A DNA stretch of 64,000 nucleotides. Source: Sphingomonas_E sp042693015. GTDB taxonomy: Bacteria > Pseudomonadota > Alphaproteobacteria > Sphingomonadales > Sphingomonadaceae. Where the stretch lies: contig NZ_CP170544.1 in assembly GCF_042693015.1 (NCBI RefSeq), forward strand, positions 1,612,001 through 1,676,000. Direction: 5' to 3'. Each line of letters begins with the position of its first letter. The first letter of the stretch is position 1. Both the position numbers and the translations under genes were made by a program. Shown here one piece after another: positions 25,993 through 36,472 of this stretch. The notes under the pieces are model-generated. The model did not search any database and was not told where the DNA came from. It saw only the letters and a list, made by a program, of their open reading frames with translations.

Positions 25993-26210
25993 GTTCCTGT
26001 CCTCTCGATCGGCGGGTGCGCCGTTGACGATTGCCTATGGCGCGCCGTGGGGCGGGACAAGTCGGCGGGCCATGGTTGTGGCCCGACCGCGAAACCCGCA
26101 CGGCTGGAACAAGACCGCCAGCCGGGCCTTCCCCCGCCCCGTTTCAGGGTTTCCCCCGATTGCCGCGGCCAGCCAATTTCCCACACTGCAATCAGACGAG
26201 GGGAAGAACG

Positions 26211-27071
26211 ATGCTGGCATCGGTGGGATTGTGGTTCATCAGCGCGCCGATATGGACCATCGGACTGGTGGTGTTCGGCGGCATGGCGCTCGGCATGTTT
26301 ATCGGCCGCCAGTTGCGGAAGCGCTTCCCTCTCAAGGCTGACAAGGCTGGCGACGGGGAAAAGGTCGAGAGCCAGGAATCCTTCATGGTTACGTCCGTCA
26401 TGGGCCTGCTGGCCCTGTTGCTGGGCTTCACATTCTCCCTGGCGGTCGATCGCTTCGAAACCCGGCGCGGCAACGTGCTGACCGAAGCCAATGCGATTGG
26501 CACCACCTATCTGCGTAGCCAGCTGCTGGAAGAGCCACATCGCGAGCGACTGAGCAAATTGCTCATCGATTATACAGACACCAGGATCGCGCTTGCCACT
26601 GAGCAAAGCCGTGAAGCGCGGGCACCCCTCCTGCAGCACAACGACCAACTCATTGCCGATCTGTGGACCGCGACAGTCGCCGCATTTCCTTCGATGCGCC
26701 CCTATGATTTCTCCAGTTCCTACCTGGAAACGATGAATAATATGATCGATATGGACACGACGCGGAAGGCAGGGCGGCTCGCGCATGTTCCCGCCGAGAT
26801 ATTCTTCGTCCTCCTGCTCTATCAATTCATCGCCTCGATCGTGATCAGCTATTTTCTGATTGGCCCGAGGGGGCAGAAGATCGCGCTCTTCCTGTTCCTG
26901 CTCTTCAGTGTCGTCCTGCTGCTGGTGATTGACATAGAGCGACCGACTTCGGGCGGCATTCAGGAATCGCAGGCGCCGATGCTGATGCTGCGCGATTTCA
27001 TGAAGCAGCAGCCACCCGCCTCCTTCGATCGCTTCAACCTACCGCCGGCGGTGCCGACGCCCTCGCGCTGA
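26211..27071 (+). CDS. DUF4239 membrane protein
   Basis: 286 residues from an ATG preceded by GAGGGGAAG. Four hydrophobic segments: about 5-30, 58-80, 195-215 and 222-243. The stretch GLLALLLGFTFSLAVDRFE followed by ANAIGTTYLR is typical of DUF4239 (bestrophin-like) proteins. The family is widespread and uncharacterised; a channel-like role is only suggested by distant similarity. Confidence 0.82.
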   Translation: MLASVGLWFISAPIWTIGLVVFGGMALGMFIGRQLRKRFPLKADKAGDGEKVESQESFMVTSVMGLLALLLGFTFSLAVDRFETRRGNVLTEANAIGTTYLRSQLLEEPHRERLSKLLIDYTDTRIALATEQSREARAPLLQHNDQLIADLWTATVAAFPSMRPYDFSSSYLETMNNMIDMDTTRKAGRLAHVPAEIFFVLLLYQFIASIVISYFLIGPRGQKIALFLFLLFSVVLLLVIDIERPTSGGIQESQAPMLMLRDFMKQQPPASFDRFNLPPAVPTPSR

Positions 27072-27077
27072 TCGCGG

Positions 27078-28259
27078 CTATCGGCCCTGCCACAGGTCCG
27101 GATGCTGATCGATATAATCGGTCAGCCACGCCGCCAGCCGCTTGTTGTCGTCCACGCTGTAGTGATTGGCGCACGCCTGCCGGTCGAAACCCAGATCGCG
27201 CATGGGCAGGAAGTTGATCCTGGTGACGCCGGCGGCCTGCGCCGCTTCCAGCATCGCGCGCTGTGCTTCCTCGAAAACGGCGCGCCCCGCCGGATCCATC
27301 GCCGCCAGGTCGAACCACCAGATCAGGAAGGACGCGGTCGGCTGCCGCTTGTGCAAGGCGGCGACGAAGGCGCCATATTCGACGGCATAATCCTTGGCGA
27401 CTTCGTTGAAATCTTTCCACTTCTCGCGCGGGTTCAGCGCGCCGACGAAATCCGCGTTCAGCTTGATGACGATGACGCTGGGGCGCCAGCTCGCATCCTT
27501 GTAGGCGTCGAACTTATTGAACAGGATGTAGGGATAGAGCGCCGGCAGCGTGGCATCTGGCAATATGCCGGCATAATTCCGCACCACGCCGCGCGCCGAT
27601 ATCGCATTGATCTGATAATCCGCATCGAAATGCTTGGCGACCAGAGCGGCATAGCCGTTCTGCGTGTCCGTCCGCAGCCGCGCCTCCTCGTTCGTGCATT
27701 GGGCCGTCGGCGAATGCATGCCGAAACCGGTCATCGAGGAATCACCGATAAACTCGATCTGCCGTGCCCGCGCCTGCACCGGCAGCGGCGTCGCATCGGC
27801 CGGCACATAGAAGCCGCCAAACTCACCGACCACGCCCCCGCTCTCGGTGACCTTCTCCAGCCGCAGGCGATGCCGTGCCGCGGCCAGCCCGTCCACCTTC
27901 ACATCTACCCAGCCGGGCTGCGCGATGGCGATCGGCGGCAGATCGTCAATCAGCAGCCGATATTCATTGGCCGTGTCGTCGAATTTCAGCGCAACGCTCC
28001 GCCCCTCGAAGGCCGCGTCGAAATAGATGCCCGGCCACTGATGGCGGAAGGCCCGCGCACCTGCCGGCCGCGACCTTTTCTCCTCCTTCACCCGGCCCCC
28101 GACATGGATCGGCAGCGTGCGCATGTCGGGGGTCACCGATTGCCGCTTGGCGTCCGTGGTAACGGTCTGGGCGTTGAGACTGGCCGGCAAAAGGGCGAGC
28201 AACGCCGCCCCCAAGGCATGGCGCGCGAATTTTCGGGTAGATGACTTCGCTGCCGCCAT
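27078..28259 (-). CDS. Secreted SGNH/GDSL esterase, CE2-like
   Basis: 393 residues with a signal peptide (residues 1-30, ending LNAQ). An N-terminal beta-sandwich (about 50-160, with HQWPGIYFDAAF) precedes an SGNH hydrolase domain: GDSSMTGFG holds the Ser, and the Asp-x-x-His-like end is near CANHYSVDDN. This order matches carbohydrate esterase family 2, which deacetylates xylan or other glycans. It converges on the DUF4239 gene with 6 bp between stops. Confidence 0.8.
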   Translation of the reverse strand: MAAAKSSTRKFARHALGAALLALLPASLNAQTVTTDAKRQSVTPDMRTLPIHVGGRVKEEKRSRPAGARAFRHQWPGIYFDAAFEGRSVALKFDDTANEYRLLIDDLPPIAIAQPGWVDVKVDGLAAARHRLRLEKVTESGGVVGEFGGFYVPADATPLPVQARARQIEFIGDSSMTGFGMHSPTAQCTNEEARLRTDTQNGYAALVAKHFDADYQINAISARGVVRNYAGILPDATLPALYPYILFNKFDAYKDASWRPSVIVIKLNADFVGALNPREKWKDFNEVAKDYAVEYGAFVAALHKRQPTASFLIWWFDLAAMDPAGRAVFEEAQRAMLEAAQAAGVTRINFLPMRDLGFDRQACANHYSVDDNKRLAAWLTDYIDQHPDLWQGR

Positions 28260-28323
28260 AACGCCCCCGATCCCTTTGCCGATCAGGGGCTTTTACATTG
28301 CCGGCGAGCGTGCAGCCAGAAAC

Positions 28324-28623
28324 CTATTCGACCGCGAACAGCGTCGTGCCTTCATATTTTGGCTGGCCGACGTCGAAGACCGAATCCCGCTCGAACGGCC
28401 GTCCCGCAATCGCAACCGCGCCCAGCCCGCTCAGCTTGAAGGTGCCTAGCTTCACCTCGCGCGGAGGCCGCCCGTCCCGCCCGACCGTCACCGCGTCGAC
28501 ATACAGCTCGCCGTGGCGGGTGTAGAGGATATGCGGCGCCAATTCCACGCGAGTGCGGTTGTAGGTAGCCTCGACAGACGTCTTGCGCGCGATGGCTTCA
28601 AGGAGGATTTTGCTCGATTCCAT
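28324..28623 (-). CDS. Small protein with WYL-like segment
   Basis: 99 residues from the ATG at 28623; an ATG at 28671 would add 16 residues. The stretch TYNRTRVELAPHILYTRHG and YVDAVTV resembles part of a WYL domain, the ligand-sensing beta-barrel of many regulators, but no DNA-binding domain is attached. Function unknown. Confidence 0.68.
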   Translation of the reverse strand: MESSKILLEAIARKTSVEATYNRTRVELAPHILYTRHGELYVDAVTVGRDGRPPREVKLGTFKLSGLGAVAIAGRPFERDSVFDVGQPKYEGTTLFAVE

Positions 28624-28699
28624 AGCGCCAGCTTCAACATCACGCGGCGAATGTCCAGCTTTTTTGTGCATCGCAGCAAATTGTCCCGCCTAAACGCGC

Positions 28700-29464
28700 T
28701 CAAGCTGCGGGCCAGCCGAACGGCACCCGCGTCTCGCCGGCCGGCTCGGCGTCCGCTGTGAAGCGCCGCTCGCTGATGACGCCGACGCCTTCAGCATCGA
28801 TCGCGACCACGGTGCTGCACCGCGTGCCATAAACGGCATTGCGGATGAATATCGGTGACTGCAGCGCCTCCTGCGGCACGTCCGACGGCGTGTCCGGCTG
28901 CAAGCCGCTGTCCGGCAGTCGTTCTTCGCGCAGCGCCTCGAAAAGCCGCTCCGGCCGCTCGCCATCGTCGACGATCCATTTCAGTAACGCGGATTTCAGA
29001 TGCAGCGTCTTCGGCCAGGCCTCGTCCAGCCGGCCGTTGGACAATCCGTATATGCCCGGTTCCAATCGGCTCCGCTCGACCGCCGGACGGTTGGTCAGGA
29101 ACCGCGCCTCGCCGTTCGCCACCATGATCAGGTTGAGCGGATTGAAATCATCGAGCGCCGCCGCGTCCGGATCGGCATAACGCCCGCTTCCCGCCAGCAG
29201 ATCGGTCACCAGCGCCCCGCGCGAAGCCCGATCGGGCTCCGCGCCGCCATAGCCGCGCAGATTGGTGACGACCGCAACCCGCCCGGCATCCGAAACGCCG
29301 AGCCATGTCCCGCCCGATTGCAGGTCGCGCCCCGCGATCACGCCGCCTGGTTCGGCCCAGCGCGCCAGGGGCTGCGCGGGGCGCGCATGCAGCTCATCCC
29401 GATTGCCCGCCAGGATCAGCGGCCAGCGCGGATGCGCCCGCCAGGCGAAGGCCAATACGCACAT
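28700..29464 (-). CDS. NRDE (TANGO2-like) family protein
   Basis: 254 residues. The N-terminal MCVLAF with Cys2 and the family motif AGNRDE (residues 19-24) define the NRDE family, an Ntn-like fold in which Cys2 may be exposed by Met removal. NRDE proteins are linked to haem trafficking and lipid homeostasis in other organisms; the bacterial role is unclear. Confidence 0.88.
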   Translation of the reverse strand: MCVLAFAWRAHPRWPLILAGNRDELHARPAQPLARWAEPGGVIAGRDLQSGGTWLGVSDAGRVAVVTNLRGYGGAEPDRASRGALVTDLLAGSGRYADPDAAALDDFNPLNLIMVANGEARFLTNRPAVERSRLEPGIYGLSNGRLDEAWPKTLHLKSALLKWIVDDGERPERLFEALREERLPDSGLQPDTPSDVPQEALQSPIFIRNAVYGTRCSTVVAIDAEGVGVISERRFTADAEPAGETRVPFGWPAA

Positions 29465-29503
29465 CGCCGCTTGATGCCGCCTGGCGAGCGAAAAGCGAAG
29501 TCC

Positions 29504-29932
29504 TTATTCGATCGGGCGCTTCTTCAGTTCGTCCCGGATCTCGCGGAGCAGCACCACATCGGCCGGGTCGGCCGCATCGGCGGCGCGCTGGAACGCCTTG
29601 TTGGCGGCGCGCACCAGCAGGAAGATCACGAAGGCGACGATCAGGAAGTTCACGAAAATGGTGATGAACTGGCCATAGCCGAGCAAGGGCACGCCTGCCG
29701 CTTTCAGATCCGCATAGCTGGTGACCGATCCTTTGAAGTCCGCAGGAATATCGCCCAGCATGATGAAATAGTTCGCGAAATCCAGCCCGCCGAAAACCTT
29801 TCCGACCACCGGCATGATGATGTCGTCGGTAAGCGAGCTGACGATCTTGCCGAAAGCCGCGCCGATAATCACGGCCACCGCCAGATCGAGCACATTGCCG
29901 CGATTGATGAACGCCTTAAACTCGCTGAACAT
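29504..29932 (-). CDS. mscL: Large-conductance mechanosensitive channel MscL
   Basis: 142 residues. TM1 runs from about 12 to 40 (NVLDLAVAVIIGAAFGKIV), followed by the periplasmic loop, TM2 at about 83-105 and a charged C-terminal helix. It forms the pentameric inner-membrane channel that opens under hypo-osmotic shock. Length and motifs are canonical. Confidence 0.97.
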   Translation of the reverse strand: MFSEFKAFINRGNVLDLAVAVIIGAAFGKIVSSLTDDIIMPVVGKVFGGLDFANYFIMLGDIPADFKGSVTSYADLKAAGVPLLGYGQFITIFVNFLIVAFVIFLLVRAANKAFQRAADAADPADVVLLREIRDELKKRPIE

Positions 29933-30037
29933 GAACGAAACTCCCTGCTGACCCTCGCACCCTCTCGCCTCATGGTGACGATGGCAAGCGGGACTTTGCC
30001 GACAGCCAGCGGGTAACGCATTCAGATCAAATCAAGT

Positions 30038-31042
30038 TCAACCCCCGATGCTGAGCACGATCTTGCCGACATGATCGCCGGCCTCCATGCGCGCATGCGC
30101 CGCCGCGGCTTCCTCCAGCGGGAAGATCCTGTCGATCACCGGGCGGAGCCGCCCGTCGCGCACGAACGGCCACACCGTCGCGGCCAGCTCATCGGCCACC
30201 AGCGACTTGAACTCGACCGAACGCCCCCGCAGCGTCGATCCGGTCAAAGTGAGTCGCCGCCGCATGATCTCCCACAGCGGGATCTCCACCTTGGCGCCCC
30301 GCTGCACCGCGATCGAGACATGGCGGCCGTCATCGGCCAGGCAGGCGAGGTTCCGCGGCACATAATCGCCCCCCACCATGTCCAGCACCGCCTGGCAGCC
30401 GCGCCCCTGCGTGATCCGCGTCACTTCCTCGACGAAATCCTGGGTGCGGTAATTGATCGCATGGTCGGCGCCGATCTCCAGCGCCCGCGCGCATTTCTCG
30501 TCCGAACCCGCGGTCACGATCATGTTGAGGCCGAACAGCTTGCCCAGCAGGATCGCCATCGTGCCGATCCCGCTGGTGCCGCCATGCACCAGCACCGTAT
30601 CGCCCTCCACCGCATAGGCCCGCTCGAACAAATTGGTCCACACGGTGAACAAGGTCTCGGGCAAGGCAGCCGCATCGGTCATCGACAGCCCCGGCGGCAC
30701 CGCCAGGCACTGGCCGATCGGCGCCACTGCATAGTCCGCATAGCCCCCGCCCGAAATCAGCGCACACACGGCCTGCGCTGCCCACTCGGTTTCGACGCCC
30801 TCGCCCAACGCCACGATCCGCCCGGCCACTTCGAGTCCCGGAATCGGGGAGGCGCCCGGCGGCGGCGGATAGAGGCCCTTGCGCTGCATCACATCGGGCC
30901 GGTTGACCCCCGCGGCGGCGACCCGGATCAGCACTTCGCCCGGCCCGGGCTTGGGCACAGGACGCTCGACAAGGCGAAGCACGTCCGGCCCGCCCGGCTC
31001 CTGCGGATCTATCGCGCGCATGGTTTCTGGAAGCGCGGCCAT
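30038..31042 (-). CDS. NAD(P)H quinone oxidoreductase, PIG3-type medium-chain dehydrogenase
   Basis: 334 residues. GroES-like N-domain with GVNRPDVMQRKGLYPPPPG, which is the PIG3/quinone reductase signature, and a Rossmann domain with VHGGTSGIGTMA. No structural or catalytic zinc Cys set is present, as expected for this group. It reduces quinones or other electrophiles with NADPH. Confidence 0.92.
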   Translation of the reverse strand: MAALPETMRAIDPQEPGGPDVLRLVERPVPKPGPGEVLIRVAAAGVNRPDVMQRKGLYPPPPGASPIPGLEVAGRIVALGEGVETEWAAQAVCALISGGGYADYAVAPIGQCLAVPPGLSMTDAAALPETLFTVWTNLFERAYAVEGDTVLVHGGTSGIGTMAILLGKLFGLNMIVTAGSDEKCARALEIGADHAINYRTQDFVEEVTRITQGRGCQAVLDMVGGDYVPRNLACLADDGRHVSIAVQRGAKVEIPLWEIMRRRLTLTGSTLRGRSVEFKSLVADELAATVWPFVRDGRLRPVIDRIFPLEEAAAAHARMEAGDHVGKIVLSIGG

Positions 31043-31114
31043 AATTCCCCCATCGGCGCGATTGTTACGCTGCGGTTTATTGACATGCCGCGCGCATCGG
31101 TCAACGCTTCACCC

Positions 31115-31312
31115 ATGGATGCAGACGACAATCTTCCGAAGCGCCAGGATGATCCGCTCACGCTCGTGCGTTTGCAGGATCTCGACCCGCTTTCCGTGGA
31201 TGAGCTCCAGGCCCGCATCACTGCCCTGGAGTCGGAAATCGATCGCACGCGCCGCAAAATTGAAACGGCCGTTAACCATCGCGCAAGCGCCGAGGGCCTA
31301 TTCAAAAGATGA
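31115..31312 (+). CDS. DUF1192 small coiled-coil protein
   Basis: 65 residues. The LDPLSVDELQARI stretch followed by a heptad-like helix (ALESEIDRTRRKIE) is the DUF1192 pattern common in alphaproteobacteria. An ATG at 31085 would add ten residues. The promoter is shared with the divergent oxidoreductase gene. Function unknown. Confidence 0.8.
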   Translation: MDADDNLPKRQDDPLTLVRLQDLDPLSVDELQARITALESEIDRTRRKIETAVNHRASAEGLFKR

Positions 31313-31460
31313 GGGCAAGCCGACCGGAACGCGGTGTACGCAACTGGGGTCCGGCAGGCGGCGTTCTTGATGCGAGGGCTCGGCTTGATCAATGGGCTGA
31401 GGCTCACGACATAGGTGTGGAGGGGCCGCATCTCCCAGGCGGCCCGAAGGAGTAGACTAG

Positions 31461-33773
<2,313 letters not shown>

Positions 33774-33782
33774 TCACTTCTA

Positions 33783-33812
33783 CCGTCATCCCGGCGCAGG
33801 CCGGGATGACGG
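33783..33812. terminator. Perfect GTCATCCCGGC-type hairpin after clpA
   Basis: Arms 33783-33795 and 33800-33812, 13 bp, perfect, with a 4-nt loop. It starts 10 bp past the clpA stop. No T-run follows, so it may be a REP-type mRNA stabiliser or a weak terminator. Confidence 0.65.
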
Positions 33813-33890
33813 CCTACTATTCCGCGCTATTCACGGTTCCCGGCCCCGGCTGTCCGTCATGTCGGGCCTTCGGCTCGTCTGCATTGCCCG

Positions 33891-33919
33891 AAAATTCCTG
33901 ACTGTCAGGACACGCGACA
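33891..33919. repeat. Outer bracket, left end of DUF559 unit 1
   Basis: Read on the minus strand, this segment carries a CGTGTCCTGACAGTC core similar to the bracket at 35370-35395 and to both brackets of unit 2. Orientation is inverted relative to the right bracket. The match is imperfect: the 3' flank differs. Confidence 0.45.
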
Positions 33920-33930
33920 TTGCGGACATT

Positions 33931-33969
33931 CTTCTCCCCTCCCTGGAAGGGAGGGGTTGGGGGTGGGTT
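33931..33969. repeat. Inverted REP-like arm, left, copy 1
   Basis: 39 bp that includes the self-complementary CCCTCCCTGGAAGGGAGGG and a GGGGGTGGGTT tail. It matches the reverse complement of 34350-34389 with one substitution and one 1-bp gap. A further 7-bp hairpin GGCGCGC/GCGCGCC follows at 33970-33986. Confidence 0.9.
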
Positions 33970-34002
33970 GGCGCGCGGAGCGCGCCTCTCTAACCTTGCC
34001 TC

Positions 34003-34398
34003 ATGTCGCGGGTGCCGGAGCATATGACAGCCAATGCGCGCGCCTTGCGCAACAGCCAGACCGAAGCCGAACGACTGATCTGGCGGCGGCTGTCACGCTT
34101 CCGGCCGCGCTTCACCCGACAACTGGTGGTCGGTCCCTATATTCTCGACATCGCCTGTCGATCGGTAAAGTTGGCGATCGAGTTCGATGGTAGCCAGCAC
34201 CTCGATGCCGAGGACTATGATGCGCGGCGCTCGCGGTTTCTCGTGGACAATGGCTGGACCGTCATTCGCTTCTGGAACGGCGAGGTTCTCGCCAATCCCG
34301 ACGGTGTGGCTGAGGCAATCCTTGCAAAGACCGCCGAGTGCCTCGGCGGAACCCACCCCCAGCCCCTCCCTTCCAGGGAGGGGAGGAAGAGGGGCTGA
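34003..34398 (+). CDS. DUF559 (Vsr-like PD-(D/E)XK) protein, copy 1
   Basis: 131 residues. Expected DUF559 motifs are visible: QTEAERLIW (Glu23), GPYILDIAC (Asp49) and EFDGSQH (60-66), then RFWNGEVL. The fold is related to very-short-patch repair endonucleases, so a nuclease role is likely but not shown. The last ~15 residues (HPQPLPSREG) are encoded by the right inverted arm. A later ATG at 34024 is possible. It differs from copy 2 at residues 18 (Ser) and 82 (Asp). Confidence 0.85.
   Translation: MSRVPEHMTANARALRNSQTEAERLIWRRLSRFRPRFTRQLVVGPYILDIACRSVKLAIEFDGSQHLDAEDYDARRSRFLVDNGWTVIRFWNGEVLANPDGVAEAILAKTAECLGGTHPQPLPSREGRKRG
34350..34389. repeat. Inverted REP-like arm, right, copy 1
   Basis: 40 bp, reverse complement of the left arm at 33931-33969 apart from one substitution and one 1-bp gap. 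It overlaps the 3' end of the DUF559 gene and supplies its C-terminal codons. Confidence 0.9.
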
Positions 34399-34687
34399 AG
34401 TCCGCTTCCCCCGACTTTTCGGACATACGGCGCCGAGCTTCGTGCTCCTAATTCCTGACTGTCCGGAATCGGCGTGTCGCAGCCGCCTCGGGAACGGCGG
34501 CTTTGTTGGGGGGAGCGGACATGTAGCTTTCGGGCTCGGGCCGCGAGAAGTGGAATTCGGCAGCGGATGGACTCGCTGCCGTCAAGCGCCCAACGAGGGA
34601 AATGTGAATACAGTGCTCGCCTCGTCGAATTTTTAATAACTTTCTGTGAGAAGCCGATAAAGCGCTCAATTTAGGCGGTACGCATCG
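34399..34687. other. Gap after DUF559 copy 1, with one hairpin
   Basis: 289 bp without a convincing gene. It contains CCTGACTGTCCGGAATCGGC (34454-34473), which echoes the bracket repeat, and a hairpin at 34481-34502 (AGCCGCC/GGCGGCT) followed by TTGTT, a possible terminator. G+C falls toward the right. Confidence 0.5.
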
Positions 34688-35305
34688 GTGCAGTTCGGCG
34701 TCTCGAATCCCCGCTTCAGTTTTTTGATGGCTTTGATCGCGATGGCGTCGCCGGCTGAAGCCGAAATTTTCGAATATGCTCGATCAAATGTGAACGGCTG
34801 GGGTCTGAAGGCAAGAACGATTGTTCGAACTCGATCCGACATCCCTTATATTGACGACATTATGTGCCAAATTCAGAAGAGCGGCATTACGATATATGTT
34901 AATCGCTCCGACAACATGAAATTGGACATACGTGGAAGTGATCGTGCAGAGGACTTCGCAGCACCCGAAATAAGGGGCTTAAAAATTGGTAGCCGAACTT
35001 ATGAGGCTATGGGCGTGGAAACGTCCGGGAGGCGCTGGACCCTTGATGGCGTAAAATATCCTGATCAGGGCGATATAATTCCAATTTGGAAAGGTTACTT
35101 AGCATTTCGAAAAGATCCATCGCGCCCATGGCTCAATGTTAACTCTCTAATTCCCGATCTTATAGAAATAGATTCTCTAATTGTAAGCTATAAGAGCATG
35201 TCTGGAAATCCGCGAAGTGTGAAATTAGACATATCCGGAATGGGGAATGCGATTAAGCAATGCCAAGAAGAAATTGAATCGAACGAAGCCTTCCGGCGCA
35301 GATAA
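34688..35305 (+). CDS. Secreted protein of unknown function, low-G+C cargo gene
   Basis: 205 residues from a GTG; an internal ATG at the MALIAMASPAEA stretch is possible. A signal peptide ends near AEA (about residue 25). The rest is soluble, with no motif I recognise. Its composition is clearly more A+T-rich than the flanking genes, with codons such as ATA, TTA and AGA, suggesting foreign origin. It lies inside the bracket repeats of DUF559 unit 1. Confidence 0.68.
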   Translation: MQFGVSNPRFSFLMALIAMASPAEAEIFEYARSNVNGWGLKARTIVRTRSDIPYIDDIMCQIQKSGITIYVNRSDNMKLDIRGSDRAEDFAAPEIRGLKIGSRTYEAMGVETSGRRWTLDGVKYPDQGDIIPIWKGYLAFRKDPSRPWLNVNSLIPDLIEIDSLIVSYKSMSGNPRSVKLDISGMGNAIKQCQEEIESNEAFRRR

Positions 35306-35369
35306 TTGCAAGGTGGCGAAAATCGGGGGCCTCGTTGGCAGAGGCAATATCGGTAAAAAGGGCCGATTT

Positions 35370-35395
35370 GTCGGCGTGTCCCGACAGTCCGCTTT
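35370..35395. repeat. Outer bracket, right end of DUF559 unit 1
   Basis: Contains GTGTCCCGACAGTCCGCTTTT split at its core; the 28-bp stretch matches the reverse complement of 57888-57915 at 27 positions. It stands to the right of the low-G+C cargo gene, inverted with respect to the left bracket near 33891. Confidence 0.6.
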
Positions 35396-35599
35396 TAGCG
35401 ATCACCGTCCATTAGCTGCCGTTGAGCAACGCCTCTAGAGAACTTCGGAACACCCGTCCGCCCACATCGACAACCCGCCACCACCGCCTTCCAATGTAGG
35501 ACTTTATCTGTTCTATCCTCTTCGATGGAACGGCGCCCCTCGCAATCAGCCGGCGGCCAATCGCACGGCCGGCTCCTCTCCCATCGGCAGTTCAGTTCA

Positions 35600-35790
35600 C
35601 AGGATCGACGGCACCCGTCGCGTCACCGGCGCGCCATGGACGCATCGGCAGCGCATAGCAGGCGTGCGACTATCGCGTGCGTGTCGCGATGCCGGCGCGT
35701 CGCCGCCGCGTCCCTGTCGCAATGCGGTCGCGTCACTGTCGCAAACCTGGCGCGTCCCCGTCGCGTCACCGGCGCATCTGCCGCCCGAGC
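35600..35790. repeat. Degenerate GCGACA/GACGCG tandem repeat
   Basis: On the minus strand, blocks such as GCGACAGTGACGCGAC, GCGACAGGGACGCGGC and GCGACACGCACGCGAT recur at irregular spacing. No period is exact. It lies just downstream of the DUF4126 gene. It could be a decayed satellite or a composition artefact. Confidence 0.5.
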
Positions 35791-35845
35791 GCATGCAATC
35801 CTCAACTTCCTCAACTTCGGCGCGATGGAAACCCCGCCAGCCGGC

Positions 35846-36466
35846 CTATTCCGGCGCGGGCCGGGCTTCGGGCCCCAGCAGCTTCTTCAGCAATCGGCGA
35901 ACCATCAGCAGCAGCGCCACAGCGGTCAGGATCAGCAGGACGGCAATGGCCACCGCCGCGACCGGATTGGCGAGCGCGGCGTAAAGCAGCCCGGCCGAAG
36001 CGACGTCTTCACCGGTGGAAACGACGACATTGCTGAATGGCTCAGGGCTGGTGTTCACCACCGCCCGCGCCCCCGCCTTGGCGCCATGGGTCAGCAAGGT
36101 CGCGCCGCCGCCCAGCAGAAGGCTCGCCACCTGCCAGGCGGGATCGCTGGCATCGACGATCGCCATCGCCAGCAAGGCGCCGCCGACCGGCCGGATCAGG
36201 GTGTGGATGGCATCCCATATCGAATCGACGATCGCGATCTTGTCGGCCAGGAATTCGGCGATCAGGCCGATGCCGGCCACGCCGATCACCCAGGGATTGG
36301 CCAGCGCATCGAGCGAGGAGAGATGCTGCGGCAGTTCGATCCACCCCGTCCGCATCGCCAGGCCCGTCGCAAAGACGCAGAGATAGAGCCGCCATCCCGC
36401 AAGCAGGCTGACACTGGCAGCGACGCCCAGAAGCTCGACCACGCCCATGGCCGAGGAAGCTGACAC
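35846..36466 (-). CDS. DUF4126 membrane protein
   Basis: 206 residues with four or five hydrophobic helices (about 8-30, 55-75, 90-120, 160-190). Segments LLAGWRLYLCVFATGLAMR and SLLLGGGATLLTHGAKAGAR match DUF4126 proteins. The domain is uncharacterised. It begins 6 bp after the priA stop and is likely co-transcribed. Confidence 0.83.
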   Translation of the reverse strand: MSASSAMGVVELLGVAASVSLLAGWRLYLCVFATGLAMRTGWIELPQHLSSLDALANPWVIGVAGIGLIAEFLADKIAIVDSIWDAIHTLIRPVGGALLAMAIVDASDPAWQVASLLLGGGATLLTHGAKAGARAVVNTSPEPFSNVVVSTGEDVASAGLLYAALANPVAAVAIAVLLILTAVALLLMVRRLLKKLLGPEARPAPE

Positions 36467-36472
36467 ATCCGG

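Larger units (their letters stand above)
33915..34418. repeat. 504-bp duplicated segment, copy 1 (DUF559 cassette)
   Basis: Matches 57911-58414 base for base except for two substitutions I could find, both inside the gene. The ends of identity are abrupt. Each copy holds a DUF559 gene between near-perfect inverted arms. The two copies are 24.0 kb apart in the same orientation, so recombination between them could delete the atp operon and priA. Confidence 0.95.
35306..35845. other. Gap with bracket repeat and degenerate tandem repeat
   Basis: 540 bp without a supportable gene. It holds the right bracket of DUF559 unit 1 (35370-35395), and from about 35600 to 35790 a degenerate GC-rich repeat. 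The sequence between them shows nothing I can name. Confidence 0.5.

Noticed and set aside
33915..34418. Insertion sequence with transposase
   Set aside because: The only gene is DUF559; no DDE, HUH or serine/tyrosine recombinase motif and no obvious target duplication.
35525..36463. 312-codon plus-strand frame over the degenerate repeat and DUF4126 gene
   Set aside because: The opposite strand holds a membrane protein with a known domain; the plus product is low-complexity.
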